A DNA stretch of 64,000 nucleotides, taken from assembly GCF_013868415.1 (NCBI RefSeq), contig NZ_JACEMT010000046.1, positions 62,001 through 126,000 on the forward strand, in the 5' to 3' direction. A program made the translations under genes and the position numbers. This document shows positions 46,287 to 54,716 of the stretch, in pieces. Under the pieces are notes generated by a model. The model was not told where the DNA came from and did not search any database. It was given only the letters and a program-made list of their open reading frames with translations. The number at the start of each line of letters is the position of its first letter. Position 1 is the stretch's first letter. Source of the DNA: Marinobacterium marinum (lineage in GTDB: Bacteria; Pseudomonadota; Gammaproteobacteria; Pseudomonadales; Balneatricaceae).

Positions 46287-47650
46287 AAGTGATTAACCCG
46301 ACCAGCGGACAAACACTGCACTCCTACCCTGCTCTCGATGCTACGGCCATGGGGGCAATCATTCGATCCTCTCACACCGCATTCGGCAGCTGGTGCCAGA
46401 CGTCCTTCAAGGAGCGGGCCGACGTATTGAATCGCGTAGCCATCCTGATGCGTGAACAGGAAACCCGGCTGGCACAACTCATGACCCTGGAAATGGGAAA
46501 GCCGGTCAGGGAGGCCCGAGGTGAAGTCCGAAAAGCCGCCTGGTGCGCCGAACATTATGCCGCCCATGCTGCCGATTATCTGACACCATTGACCCTGCAA
46601 TCCGATGCCCGTCGCAGTTACGTCCAATACCTGCCACTGGGGCCCGTTCTGGGCATCCTGCCCTGGAACGCGCCCTTCTGGCTGGCGTTTCGTTTTTGCG
46701 CTCCCGCCCTAATGGCAGGCAACACCTGCCTGATGAAACACGACCCGCATGTCCCGGCCTGTGCCGAGGCCATCGCCGACCTGTTCGAACAAGCTGGTGC
46801 GCCCGCGGGTATTCTTCATAACCTGCCTCTGGCCACTGCGTCGATCGAGAGTGCCATTCGTCACCCCTTGGTACGTGCAATTTCCTTTACCGGCTCCAGT
46901 GCTGCCGGCAGCCGTGTTGCCGCTCTGGCAGCTGCCGCGATCAAACCAGCCGTACTGGAGCTGGGCGGTTCGGACCCGGCTATCGTACTCAAGGATGCCG
47001 ATCTTGAGCTGGCTGCCGATACCATTGCACTGTCTCGCGTCATCAATGCCGGTCAATCCTGTATTGCGGCCAAGCGCATTATCGTCGAAGCACCGATACA
47101 CGACCATTTTGTCGAGCTGCTGAAAACCCGGCTGGCAGCCTTTAAGTCGGGCGACCCTGCCGACCCGACAACGGATATCGGCCCCCTGGCACGCGAAGAT
47201 CTGCGCACAGTGCTAGCTCGACAAGTGGATGAAACGATTGCAGCAGGAGCCCGCTGTCTGCTGGGTGGCTACATCCCCGAAGGGACCGGGTTCTTTTACC
47301 CGGTCACACTGCTGACTAACGTCCGTAACGACATGACGGCCTGTCGTGAAGAAACCTTCGGCCCCGTTGCCGTGGTCTTACAAGCGGATAATGCCGAACA
47401 GGCCGTGCAAATTGCCAACGATACCGAATACGGACTGGCCGCCTCCATCTGGACAGAACACAGTCGCGGCGAAAGCCTGGCACGCGACATCGAGGCAGGG
47501 CAGGTAGTCATCAACGGACTGGTCAAAACCGATCCACGCCTGCCCAGCGGAGGAATCAAGCGTTCGGGGTATGGCCGCGAGCTGGGGCCTCAAGGCATTA
47601 TGGAGTTCGTGAACCTGCAACAGGTCTGGGTCGGACCGGGGCGCGACTGA
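46280..47650 (+). CDS. doeC: aldehyde dehydrogenase, probable aspartate-semialdehyde oxidase DoeC
   Basis: A 456-residue NAD(P)-dependent aldehyde dehydrogenase. The catalytic Glu is in AVLELGGSDPAIVL and the catalytic Cys in VINAGQSCIAAKRI; GILPWNAPFWLAFRFCAPALMAGN and FTGSSAAGSRVA are the usual ALDH blocks. It is closest in style to succinate-semialdehyde dehydrogenases. In this operon it should be DoeC, oxidising aspartate semialdehyde to aspartate and finishing the ectoine pathway. It overlaps doeA by 7 nt. Confidence 0.82.
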   Translation: MLKVINPTSGQTLHSYPALDATAMGAIIRSSHTAFGSWCQTSFKERADVLNRVAILMREQETRLAQLMTLEMGKPVREARGEVRKAAWCAEHYAAHAADYLTPLTLQSDARRSYVQYLPLGPVLGILPWNAPFWLAFRFCAPALMAGNTCLMKHDPHVPACAEAIADLFEQAGAPAGILHNLPLATASIESAIRHPLVRAISFTGSSAAGSRVAALAAAAIKPAVLELGGSDPAIVLKDADLELAADTIALSRVINAGQSCIAAKRIIVEAPIHDHFVELLKTRLAAFKSGDPADPTTDIGPLAREDLRTVLARQVDETIAAGARCLLGGYIPEGTGFFYPVTLLTNVRNDMTACREETFGPVAVVLQADNAEQAVQIANDTEYGLAASIWTEHSRGESLARDIEAGQVVINGLVKTDPRLPSGGIKRSGYGRELGPQGIMEFVNLQQVWVGPGRD

Positions 47651-47655
47651 GCCCC

Positions 47656-47976
47656 TTAGCCCCCAAAATTCATTAACAGGATCGCCAGAATCAGCACACT
47701 GATACCCAGCCAGCTGATCCAGTTCAAACGCTGACCAAAAATGGCCCAGGTCGCCAGAGCCGTCCCGGTAATCGACAGAACACCCCATATTGCATAGGCA
47801 ACAAACAGATCGAGGGTCTGTACGGCCAGGGCCAGCAGGGCAAACGCCATCATAATCGCGACAACCGCCAACACCCCCCAGCGACGACGCTTGAAGCCAT
47901 CGGAGTGCTCCAGCGACAGGTTGGCAATGACATCCAGTACGACCGAGCCTAGCAGATACACCATGGCACTACTCAT
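47656..47976 (-). CDS. SMR-family protein, MdtI-like, with Asp in the key position
   Basis: A 106-residue four-helix small multidrug resistance protein. It is similar to MdtI of the spermidine exporter (VIANLSLEHSDGFKRRRWG, VAYAIWGVLSITGTALATWAIFGQRL). The essential helix-1 Glu of the family (position about 14) is Asp here (SVVLDVIANL). The stop is 5 nt past the convergent doeC stop. Its start overlaps the MdtJ-like gene by 4 nt, so they are probably a heteromeric exporter. Confidence 0.85.
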   Translation of the reverse strand: MSSAMVYLLGSVVLDVIANLSLEHSDGFKRRRWGVLAVVAIMMAFALLALAVQTLDLFVAYAIWGVLSITGTALATWAIFGQRLNWISWLGISVLILAILLMNFGG

Positions 47977-48320
47977 GCGGCTTCCTCTTTGGCCTGTTCA
48001 TGGTAATGGCCATAATTGGTCAGTGCGACACCAACCAGCGCAAGCGCCAGCCCCGCTGCCTGATACTCACTGATCTGCTCCCCCAGCCACAACAGGGAAA
48101 CCAGAGCGATGAGCACCATACCGACCCCTTCCCAAAAGGCATTGGCCAGGGTGATCGGGATGCGCAAAGTAGCGCGGCTTAACAACACGTAAGACACTCC
48201 GACCATAACGACTGCAATCAGTGTCCCATAGAACAGATATCCTTCACCCACGATCCACTTCATCAGGGTTGTGCCCAGCACCTCACCCACAACGGCCAGA
48301 ATCAGAAAAATCCAATGCAT
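47973..48320 (-). CDS. SMR-family protein, MdtJ-like
   Basis: A 115-residue four-helix SMR protein. It keeps the conserved Glu in AVVGEVLGTTLMKW and resembles MdtJ (GVSYVLLSRATLRIPITLANAFWEGVGMVLIALVSLLWLGE). First gene of the pair; ATG 48320 with GAGGAG a few nt upstream (short spacing). MdtJI in E. coli exports spermidine; here export of a diamine or cationic compound is an inference from similarity. The gene points away from the LysR gene across a 128-nt gap, so that regulator may control it. Confidence 0.85.
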   Translation of the reverse strand: MHWIFLILAVVGEVLGTTLMKWIVGEGYLFYGTLIAVVMVGVSYVLLSRATLRIPITLANAFWEGVGMVLIALVSLLWLGEQISEYQAAGLALALVGVALTNYGHYHEQAKEEAA

Positions 48321-48448
48321 ATGCTCCTCAACCTGTGCCAAACGGCGGCACTTTAACTGTGAAACGCCACTCTACCGATACAAGATGACAACCACTAATC
48401 ACTCAGCGTCAATTATAATGACGCTAAACTCATCCAGGAACGCACCTC

Positions 48449-49366
48449 ATGCGAACAGAACATCTGCTTTACTTCACCACCGTAGCTGAAAAGGGCTCCA
48501 TTGCAGCCGCAGCCGCCGAACTGGGACGCAACCGAAGTACGCTCAGCATGGCCATCAGCGCCCTGGAAGACGAACTGGGGACAGAGCTTTTTGTGCGTCG
48601 CGGCAACAGCCTGCTACTGTCCTCCGTCGGCGAACTGATTCTGGATGACTGCCAACGGCTATTGACGCTGCAGGAAAAGATCCTGTATCGCTGTACGGCC
48701 CCATCCGGAAGCGAGCATTGTGAACTGAGTATCGGTCGCGACGATGTCATGACCGAATCCTTCTGGCGTCGCGTCATCACTCACATTCGCACTTCTCTGC
48801 CCGATGTGCGGCTCAGCATGCGCTTTGCCGGATCGGATGAGTTGCCGGAACTGGTTCGTCAGGGCCAGCTGGATCTGGCCTATGCCATGGCATTTCATCC
48901 GACCTACTCCGGCGACAGCCTGTATCAGCAGATCGTCACCAAGATCCGCATGCAGATGATGTCCGCCCAACAGCACCGCCTGGCTCGACTGTCCCACTTG
49001 AACAATGCCGACCTGGCCGGCTCTACCCAAATCACCTACCTGGACAGTGACCAGGAGGAGCGTTTTCGGCTAGCCAACATGGACACCAATACACTGGCAC
49101 TCAGTAGCTTCGAACTGATCCGGGACGGCATCAAGGATGGTCTTGGCTGGGGCTATGTACCCGAGCCCCTGCTGATCATGGAAGAGGAAGACTCAGCCGG
49201 ACTGAGCCTGCTGAACCATGGCCTCAATACCGCCTGGTATCCCTACCTGGCCTACAGCCGCGATCCTCTGTCATCACCGGACAAGCCAAGTAACCATACC
49301 GACAGAGCCTTGCAACAGGTGCATCGTATTGTGATTGAAGAGATGAAACAGGCTCGCATTCTCTAG
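48449..49366 (+). CDS. LysR family transcriptional regulator
   Basis: A 305-residue regulator. N-terminal winged HTH (LYFTTVAEKGSIAAAAAELGRNRSTLSMAISALEDELGTELFVRR) and a LysR-substrate domain (CELSIGRDDVMTE, LDLAYAMAF, IRDGIKDGLGWGYVPEPLL). Divergent from the SMR pair, the usual LysR arrangement, so that pair is its most likely target. It also precedes the sulfide operon in the same direction, across 123 nt. ATG 48449 with AGGAACG upstream. Confidence 0.92.
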   Translation: MRTEHLLYFTTVAEKGSIAAAAAELGRNRSTLSMAISALEDELGTELFVRRGNSLLLSSVGELILDDCQRLLTLQEKILYRCTAPSGSEHCELSIGRDDVMTESFWRRVITHIRTSLPDVRLSMRFAGSDELPELVRQGQLDLAYAMAFHPTYSGDSLYQQIVTKIRMQMMSAQQHRLARLSHLNNADLAGSTQITYLDSDQEERFRLANMDTNTLALSSFELIRDGIKDGLGWGYVPEPLLIMEEEDSAGLSLLNHGLNTAWYPYLAYSRDPLSSPDKPSNHTDRALQQVHRIVIEEMKQARIL

Positions 49367-49447
49367 TCCGCAGTATGAAAACCGGACTGTTTATAACCTT
49401 TCCCTATTTGGCAGAAGCAGGAATCCATATTAGGATATCAAAATAAG

Positions 49448-49462
49448 TTATAAGCATATAAT
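49448..49462 (+). promoter_or_regulatory. -10 box and small palindrome before the sulfide operon
   Basis: A perfect TATAAT at 49457-49462, 28 nt before the MBL start, overlaps the inverted repeat TTATA-AGCA-TATAA (49448-49461). The flanks are AT-rich (about 49420-49475). No good -35 exists, which suits an activator- or repressor-controlled promoter. AT-rich palindromes over promoters are typical of BigR/SqrR-type sulfide sensors (established for those operons), but no such regulator gene is in the window. Confidence 0.45.
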
Positions 49463-49489
49463 AAAAAGCAATTTAACCCAGGAGATGTT

Positions 49490-50353
49490 ATGCAACCGAT
49501 CGTGACGGCTTTTTTCGACGAGCCGACTTTTACCTACAGCTATGTGATCCAGGACCCTGAATCGAACCACTGCGCCATTATCGATTCGGTGCTTGATTTC
49601 GATTATGCCGCCGGCAAAACCGCAACAACATCAGCCGCTGAGATTCTGGCCTTTGTCGACCGAAACGGCCTGACCGTAGACTGGGTTCTGGAAACCCACG
49701 TCCACGCCGATCACCTGTCCGCTGCTCCCTGGCTACAGGAAAAAACCGGTGCCAAAACCGGTATTGGCGCCCATATCACGACTGTACAGGAAACATTCGG
49801 CAAAGCTTTCAACGCCGGCACCGAATTCGCACGCGATGGCAGCCAGTTCGACCAGCTGTTCAACAACGGCGACCCCATTCAAATCGGTCACATGAAAGGT
49901 CAAGCCATCCATACGCCGGGCCACACCCCTGCCTGCATGACCTATGTGTTTGGCGATGCGGCCTTCGTCGGCGATACCCTGTTCATGCCCGATTATGGCA
50001 CGGCACGCTGCGACTTCCCCGGTGGCGACGCCCGCATCCTGTATAACTCCATCCAGAAAGTGTTCGCCCTGCCCGACACGACGCGCCTGTTCATGTGCCA
50101 TGACTACAAGGCACCCGGACGTGACGAATATGCTTACGAAACCACTGTTGCGGATGAACGTGAACACAATATTCATGTTAAAAGCGGCATCAGCGAGGAA
50201 GACTTTGTCCGCATGCGTACCGAGCGCGATGCCACCCTGAACATGCCGCGTCTGATTCTGCCGTCGGTACAAGTCAACATGCGTGCCGGCCAAATGCCTC
50301 CGGCTGACGACAATGGCCAAGTGTATCTGAAAGTGCCGATCAATCTTTTCTGA
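49490..50353 (+). CDS. MBL-fold persulfide dioxygenase-like protein (ETHE1/Blh type)
   Basis: A 287-residue metallo-beta-lactamase-fold protein. Metal ligands: HVHADH, GHTPACMTYVFGDAAFVGDTLF and the distal His in MCHDYKAPGRDEY. It matches the Blh/ETHE1-like sulfur dioxygenases, which oxidise glutathione persulfide to sulfite. The following gene is an SQR, which makes that role likely. Start ATG 49490 with AGGAGAT seven nt upstream. First gene of a three-gene operon. Confidence 0.87.
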   Translation: MQPIVTAFFDEPTFTYSYVIQDPESNHCAIIDSVLDFDYAAGKTATTSAAEILAFVDRNGLTVDWVLETHVHADHLSAAPWLQEKTGAKTGIGAHITTVQETFGKAFNAGTEFARDGSQFDQLFNNGDPIQIGHMKGQAIHTPGHTPACMTYVFGDAAFVGDTLFMPDYGTARCDFPGGDARILYNSIQKVFALPDTTRLFMCHDYKAPGRDEYAYETTVADEREHNIHVKSGISEEDFVRMRTERDATLNMPRLILPSVQVNMRAGQMPPADDNGQVYLKVPINLF

Positions 50354-50392
50354 CTCAATACGGATTAACGAGAACAATACGGAGCCACTCGA

Positions 50393-52123
50393 ATGGATAT
50401 TCATCAGTTAACCCCGTTTCTCAGCGTCAGCCCACAGATCACCGCCGCCGATGTGGGCGTCGCGGCTTCCAAGGGCTTCAAAGCCATCATCTGCAATCGC
50501 CCCGAAAAGGAAAGTCAGGATCAGCCCGATCTGGACGAGATTCGCGAAGCCGCCGAACGTCATGGCTTGAGCTGGCATTACCAGCCTGTCGTTTCCGGCC
50601 AGATCACCGATGCCGACGTTGTCCGATTCCGTGAATTGATGAATGAGCTCAAGGGCCCCGTATTAGCCTTCTGCCGCACAGGTACGCGCTGCAGCACGCT
50701 ATGGGCGCTGGCGGAAGCCCCCCATCTGGATGCCGATGCTATTTTGAACACCACCGCCGCTGCCGGTTACGACCTCAGCGCACAACGCGAGCGCATCGAG
50801 CAGCTGTCCGCAACCACACCAACTTCGCCCCGCGCCATCAGCAAACGCCATGACGTGCTGATCATCGGCGGTGGAGCCGCCGGACAAGCTGTGACCGGCA
50901 GCCTTCTCAAGCGCCGTCCCGACCTGGATGTCGCCATTATCGAGCCTGCACAAGAGCACTACTACCAGCCTGGCTGGACTCTGGTCGGCGGTGGCGTATT
51001 TGATCGCAAGCAGACCCTGCGCGCCATGTCTGACGTGATGCCCCACCAGGTCAAATGGTACCAGGCCGCCGCTGCATCATTTCAACCGGAACAACAGCTG
51101 GTGGTACTGGAAGACGGCGAACAGTTGGGCTATCGCATCCTGATCGTGGCACCCGGCCTCACTCTGGACTGGGATGCGATTCCCGGCCTGCGTGAAACAC
51201 TGGGCCGCAATGGCGTCACCTCCAATTACCGTTTTGACCTGGCTCCCTACACCTGGGAACTGGTGCAGACCACCCGTCAGGGCAAGGCCCTGTTTACTCA
51301 GCCACCGATGCCAATCAAATGTGCCGGCGCACCGCAAAAGGCGATGTATCTGGCCTGTGACCACTGGCAGCGCAGCGGGACACTCAAGGATCTTGACGTC
51401 GAATTCTGCACGGCCGGTGCCGCCCTGTTCGGGGTCGCTGACTATGTTCCGGCCCTGATGGAATATATCGATCAATATGACATCAACCTGTCCTATCAGA
51501 ACACACTGATCGCTGTCGATGGCGAACAGCGCCTGGCTCGCTTCAAGGTCACCCATGCCGACGGCACCACCGAAGAGGTGGAAAAATCATTCGACATGCT
51601 ACACGTCTGCCCACCCCAGCGCGCACCTCGTTTCATCAGCAACAGTCCGTTGGCCGATGCGGCCGGGTGGGTCGAGTTGAACCCTGAAACCCTGCAACAC
51701 AGCCGCTATGGCGATATTTTCGGGCTCGGAGATGCTGGAAATACACCCAACGCGAAAACCGCTGCCGCTATCCGTAAGCAGGCTCCGGTTGTTGCCGAAA
51801 ATGTCCTGATGGTACTGGATGGCAAACCACCCCGTGCTATCTATGACGGCTACGGCTCCTGCCCGCTGACAGTCGAACGCGGCAAGATCGTACTGGCCGA
51901 ATTCGGCTACGGCGGCAAGCTGCTACCCAGCTTCCCGACCTGGCTGGTAGAAGGTACGCGCCCCAGCCGCCTATCCTGGTTGCTCAAGGAGAAAATGCTG
52001 CCCTGGATTTACTGGAACGCCATGCTGAAAGGCCGTGAATGGCTGGCCAGGCCGGAAATTCTCCACCACCGCCCGGCTGAACACGAGGCAGCAGCGGCCT
52101 GCGACTTTGCCGACAGGAAATAA
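50393..52123 (+). CDS. DUF442 phosphatase-like domain fused to sulfide:quinone oxidoreductase
   Basis: A 576-residue fusion. Residues 1-140 are a DUF442/Blh-type domain with a PTP-like loop CRTGTRCSTLWA; the usual Ser after CRTGTR is Cys here. Residues 155-576 are a flavoprotein of the SQR family: VLIIGGGAAGQAVTGSLL for FAD, then PGWTLVGGGVFDR, and a Cys-bearing MPIKCAGAPQKAMYLACDHW segment typical of SQR redox cysteines. It also has GDIFGLGDAGNTPNAKTAAAIR. It probably oxidises sulfide to persulfide and passes electrons to quinone. ATG 50393 with CGGAG upstream. Confidence 0.87.
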   Translation: MDIHQLTPFLSVSPQITAADVGVAASKGFKAIICNRPEKESQDQPDLDEIREAAERHGLSWHYQPVVSGQITDADVVRFRELMNELKGPVLAFCRTGTRCSTLWALAEAPHLDADAILNTTAAAGYDLSAQRERIEQLSATTPTSPRAISKRHDVLIIGGGAAGQAVTGSLLKRRPDLDVAIIEPAQEHYYQPGWTLVGGGVFDRKQTLRAMSDVMPHQVKWYQAAAASFQPEQQLVVLEDGEQLGYRILIVAPGLTLDWDAIPGLRETLGRNGVTSNYRFDLAPYTWELVQTTRQGKALFTQPPMPIKCAGAPQKAMYLACDHWQRSGTLKDLDVEFCTAGAALFGVADYVPALMEYIDQYDINLSYQNTLIAVDGEQRLARFKVTHADGTTEEVEKSFDMLHVCPPQRAPRFISNSPLADAAGWVELNPETLQHSRYGDIFGLGDAGNTPNAKTAAAIRKQAPVVAENVLMVLDGKPPRAIYDGYGSCPLTVERGKIVLAEFGYGGKLLPSFPTWLVEGTRPSRLSWLLKEKMLPWIYWNAMLKGREWLARPEILHHRPAEHEAAAACDFADRK

Positions 52124-52156
52124 ACCCTTGCAATACCCCGAACAGGATGCGAATCA

Positions 52157-53899
52157 ATGCTAGAACGCTACCTCCCCATTTTGCAGTGGCTGAAGGTCTA
52201 TAACCGCAGCACGCTGACCAGCGACCTCATTGCGGCCATGATCGTCACGATCATGCTGATTCCGCAGTCTCTGGCCTACGCCCTGCTCGCCGGACTGCCG
52301 GCAGAGGTAGGGCTCTACGCCAGTATTCTGCCACTAGTGGCCTATGCCGTTTTCGGTACCAGCCGTACCCTGGCAGTTGGTCCCGTGGCCGTCGTGTCAC
52401 TGATGACGGCAGCTGCAGTCGGCAACCTCGCCCTGCAGGGGACGGCCGAGTACCTGACTGCCGCCATCGCGCTGGCCTTCCTGTCCGGGGTTATACTGAT
52501 TGTCATGGGTCTGCTGCGCCTTGGCATTCTGGCCAATTTCCTCAGCCACCCGGTGATTTCCGGGTTTATTACCGCTTCAGGACTGATCATTGCAGCCAGT
52601 CAGCTCAAGCACATTCTGGGCGTAGATGCGTCAGGCCATAACCTGCTGGATATTCTGCTTTCCATTGGTGCCAGGCTCGACCAGGTTAACCTGCCCACTC
52701 TGGCCATCGGTGTCAGCGCCACGGCTTTTCTGTTCTGGGTACGCAAACAGCTGAAGCCTCTGTTGATACGCCTCGGGCTCAAGGCCCGACTGGCCGATAT
52801 TGTCGCCAAGGCCGGGCCTGTACTGGCGGTCGTCGCCACCACTCTGGTGACCTGGGGGCTCAACCTCGGCGAACAGGGCGTGCGTGTAGTCGGCAACGTG
52901 CCGGGCGGATTGCCAGGCCTGCACCTGCCCAGTTTCGATATTGACCTCTGGCAACAACTGCTGGTTTCGGCATTACTGATCAGCATTGTCGGTTTTGTGG
53001 AATCTGTTTCGGTTGCCCAGACACTGGCAGCCAAACGTCGCCAGCGCATCTCGCCGGATCAGGAGCTGATCGGCTTGGGCAGCTCCAATATCGCCTCTGC
53101 CGTTTCCGGCGGCTTTCCCGTCACAGGTGGCTTTTCCCGCTCGGTGGTCAACTTCGATGCCGGTGCCGCCACCCCCGCAGCAGGTGCCTTTACCGCTGTC
53201 GGCATCGCGATTGCTACACTGGTCCTGACACCGCTTATCTTCTTTCTGCCCCAGGCCACTCTGGCAGCCACCATTATCGTCGCGGTCCTGTCACTGGTCG
53301 ACCTCGGTGCCCTGAAACGCACTTGGGCCTACTCACGCAGTGACTTCACAGCCATGCTGGCCACCATTCTTCTGACCTTGGCCGAAGGGGTCGAGATGGG
53401 CATCATCGCCGGTGTCGGTCTGTCGGTATTGCTGTACCTGTACCGCACCAGCAAACCGCACAGCGCCATTGTCGGCCGAGTCCCCGGAACCGAGCATTTC
53501 CGCAATGTTGATCGGTTCGAAGTGGAAACCAGCCCGCGCCTTCTGACCTTACGCATTGATGAAAGCCTTTATTTCGCCAACGCCCGCTATCTGGAAGATC
53601 GTGTCTATGACCTGATTGCCGAACGTCCGCAAATTGAACATCTGGTGCTCATGTGCCCGGCAGTCAACCTGATCGACGCTTCCGCCCTGGAAAGTCTGGA
53701 AGCCATCAACCACCGACTCAAGGACAGCGGGGTACATTTCCACCTGTCGGAAGTAAAGGGCCCGGTCATGGACCGCCTCAAGCGCACCCATTTCCTTGAA
53801 GAGTTGAACGGCAAGGTCTTTCTGAGCCAGTACGATGCCTGGGAAGCCTTGGGAGGTGGCCGGCAACCGGAACATTCAACTCTTGCGCCCCCCCTCTGA
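52157..53899 (+). CDS. SulP family inorganic anion transporter with STAS domain
   Basis: A 580-residue inner-membrane transporter. The SulP signature is near the start (LIAAMIVTIMLIPQSLAYALLAGLPAEVGLYASILP), 10-12 membrane helices follow, and the cytoplasmic STAS domain occupies about residues 450-560 (LTLRIDESLYFANARYLEDRVYDLI, HLVLMCPAVNLIDASALESLEAI). SulP proteins carry sulfate, bicarbonate or dicarboxylates. Behind an SQR it may move sulfite or sulfate out, where related operons carry a TauE/SafE-type exporter (inference). 33 nt after the SQR gene. Confidence 0.9.
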   Translation: MLERYLPILQWLKVYNRSTLTSDLIAAMIVTIMLIPQSLAYALLAGLPAEVGLYASILPLVAYAVFGTSRTLAVGPVAVVSLMTAAAVGNLALQGTAEYLTAAIALAFLSGVILIVMGLLRLGILANFLSHPVISGFITASGLIIAASQLKHILGVDASGHNLLDILLSIGARLDQVNLPTLAIGVSATAFLFWVRKQLKPLLIRLGLKARLADIVAKAGPVLAVVATTLVTWGLNLGEQGVRVVGNVPGGLPGLHLPSFDIDLWQQLLVSALLISIVGFVESVSVAQTLAAKRRQRISPDQELIGLGSSNIASAVSGGFPVTGGFSRSVVNFDAGAATPAAGAFTAVGIAIATLVLTPLIFFLPQATLAATIIVAVLSLVDLGALKRTWAYSRSDFTAMLATILLTLAEGVEMGIIAGVGLSVLLYLYRTSKPHSAIVGRVPGTEHFRNVDRFEVETSPRLLTLRIDESLYFANARYLEDRVYDLIAERPQIEHLVLMCPAVNLIDASALESLEAINHRLKDSGVHFHLSEVKGPVMDRLKRTHFLEELNGKVFLSQYDAWEALGGGRQPEHSTLAPPL

Positions 53900-54048
53900 A
53901 GTCTCGATTTCGCAATAGCCATTCCTCAAATCAGGTCCGCTCTCAGGGCGGGCCTTCGGCTCCCTCCCCCAAAGCCCCTCCTGAAAAATACGATCACCAC
54001 TTTTAAAACCCAAATAAAATCCAAAAAAAATCCAAAAAAATCACCAAC

Positions 54049-54076
54049 TTGCCTTTTATTTTATAACAGGTATGAT
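54049..54076 (+). promoter_or_regulatory. putative sigma70 promoter of the Rnk-like gene
   Basis: TTGCCT (54049-54054) and TATGAT (54071-54076) with a 16-nt spacer, in an AT-rich tract. It would give a leader of about 135 nt before the ATG at 54218. Confidence 0.55.
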
Positions 54077-54154
54077 CCTTAGGTTCATATTTATATTTTA
54101 GTCAGGATTGTTTTTATCTTATATTCCAGTGGAGCCTTGAAATTCCCGACTTAG

Positions 54155-54215
54155 GCCGGAGGGCTTAAACCCTCCGGCGGCTATCCAAACATAATATTGG
54201 ATTGATGGAGGGTTT
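54155..54215 (+). promoter_or_regulatory. leader hairpin with anti-Shine-Dalgarno for the Rnk-like gene
   Basis: A perfect 9-bp hairpin (54155-54163 with 54170-54178, GCCGGAGGG and complement, loop CTTAAA). Its loop and 3' arm contain AAACCCTCC (54167-54175). That is an exact 9-nt complement of GGAGGGTTT at 54207-54215, the ribosome binding site of the gene at 54218. The two pairings are mutually exclusive, so this may be a translational switch. What would flip it is unknown. Confidence 0.45.
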
Positions 54216-54217
54216 TT

Positions 54218-54601
54218 ATGTACAGCCAGATCGCATTTTCTTTCAGGCGGTTTGCTGATCGCTTGAGCCACTATTTCATGACCGGAGAAAGTTACAACTA
54301 TTCCAGCCCGCTGCACCTGCTATCGGTATTCAGTCGCCTGGAACAGTTAAAAAGCGCTCCCGATACGAAAGGCCGCGCCCGCCCCGGCTCCCTTTTACTG
54401 CTGCAAATTCTGCAAACCGAAGAAACCTGTGTGCTCCAGTTGGTAGCACCAGCAGAAGCAGCCCCCGAACAGCAGAAAATTTCGGTATTATCTCCGCTCG
54501 GTTCCGCCTTGTTGGGTACCTCTCCGGGCGAAACCTGCCGGGTCAAAATTATGGGGTCTGTCCTGCATTTTAAACTAATAAAAATTTTAAAAAAGGGTTA
54601 A
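54218..54601 (+). CDS. GreA/GreB C-terminal-domain protein, Rnk-like
   Basis: A 127-residue protein. The last 40 residues (ISVLSPLGSALLGTSPGETCRVKI and HFKLIKIL) match the FKBP-like GreA/B C-terminal domain, as in the regulator of nucleoside diphosphate kinase, Rnk. That fold docks on the RNA polymerase secondary channel. The N-terminal coiled coil of GreA is missing, and the N-terminal 75 residues are unlike Rnk. GGAGGG five nt before the ATG supports the start. AT-richer than neighbours at its 3' end. Confidence 0.65.
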   Translation: MYSQIAFSFRRFADRLSHYFMTGESYNYSSPLHLLSVFSRLEQLKSAPDTKGRARPGSLLLLQILQTEETCVLQLVAPAEAAPEQQKISVLSPLGSALLGTSPGETCRVKIMGSVLHFKLIKILKKG

Positions 54602-54716
54602 CAGGAGGGTAGCGCCTTGAAGAATTTCTGATGCTCCCAGCATCTCTCCCACGATGAATGATTGGATTAAATATTTTTAGAAATATATATAAATTTAAGA
54701 TTCTGGAGAAAAAGAA

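Larger units (their letters stand above)
53900..54217 (+). other. 318-bp AT-rich intergenic region with promoter and structured leader
   Basis: Low-GC stretch between the SulP and Rnk-like genes. It holds two short direct repeats (ATCCAAAAAAA, about 54019-54040), a sigma70-like promoter (54049-54076), a strong hairpin (54155-54178) and the ribosome site of the next gene. No further gene seen. Confidence 0.6.

Noticed and set aside
54617-54631. TTG-started mini frame after the Rnk-like gene behind AGGAGGG
   Set aside because: Only four codons long. The ribosome-site-like sequence is more likely incidental or part of an RNA structure.
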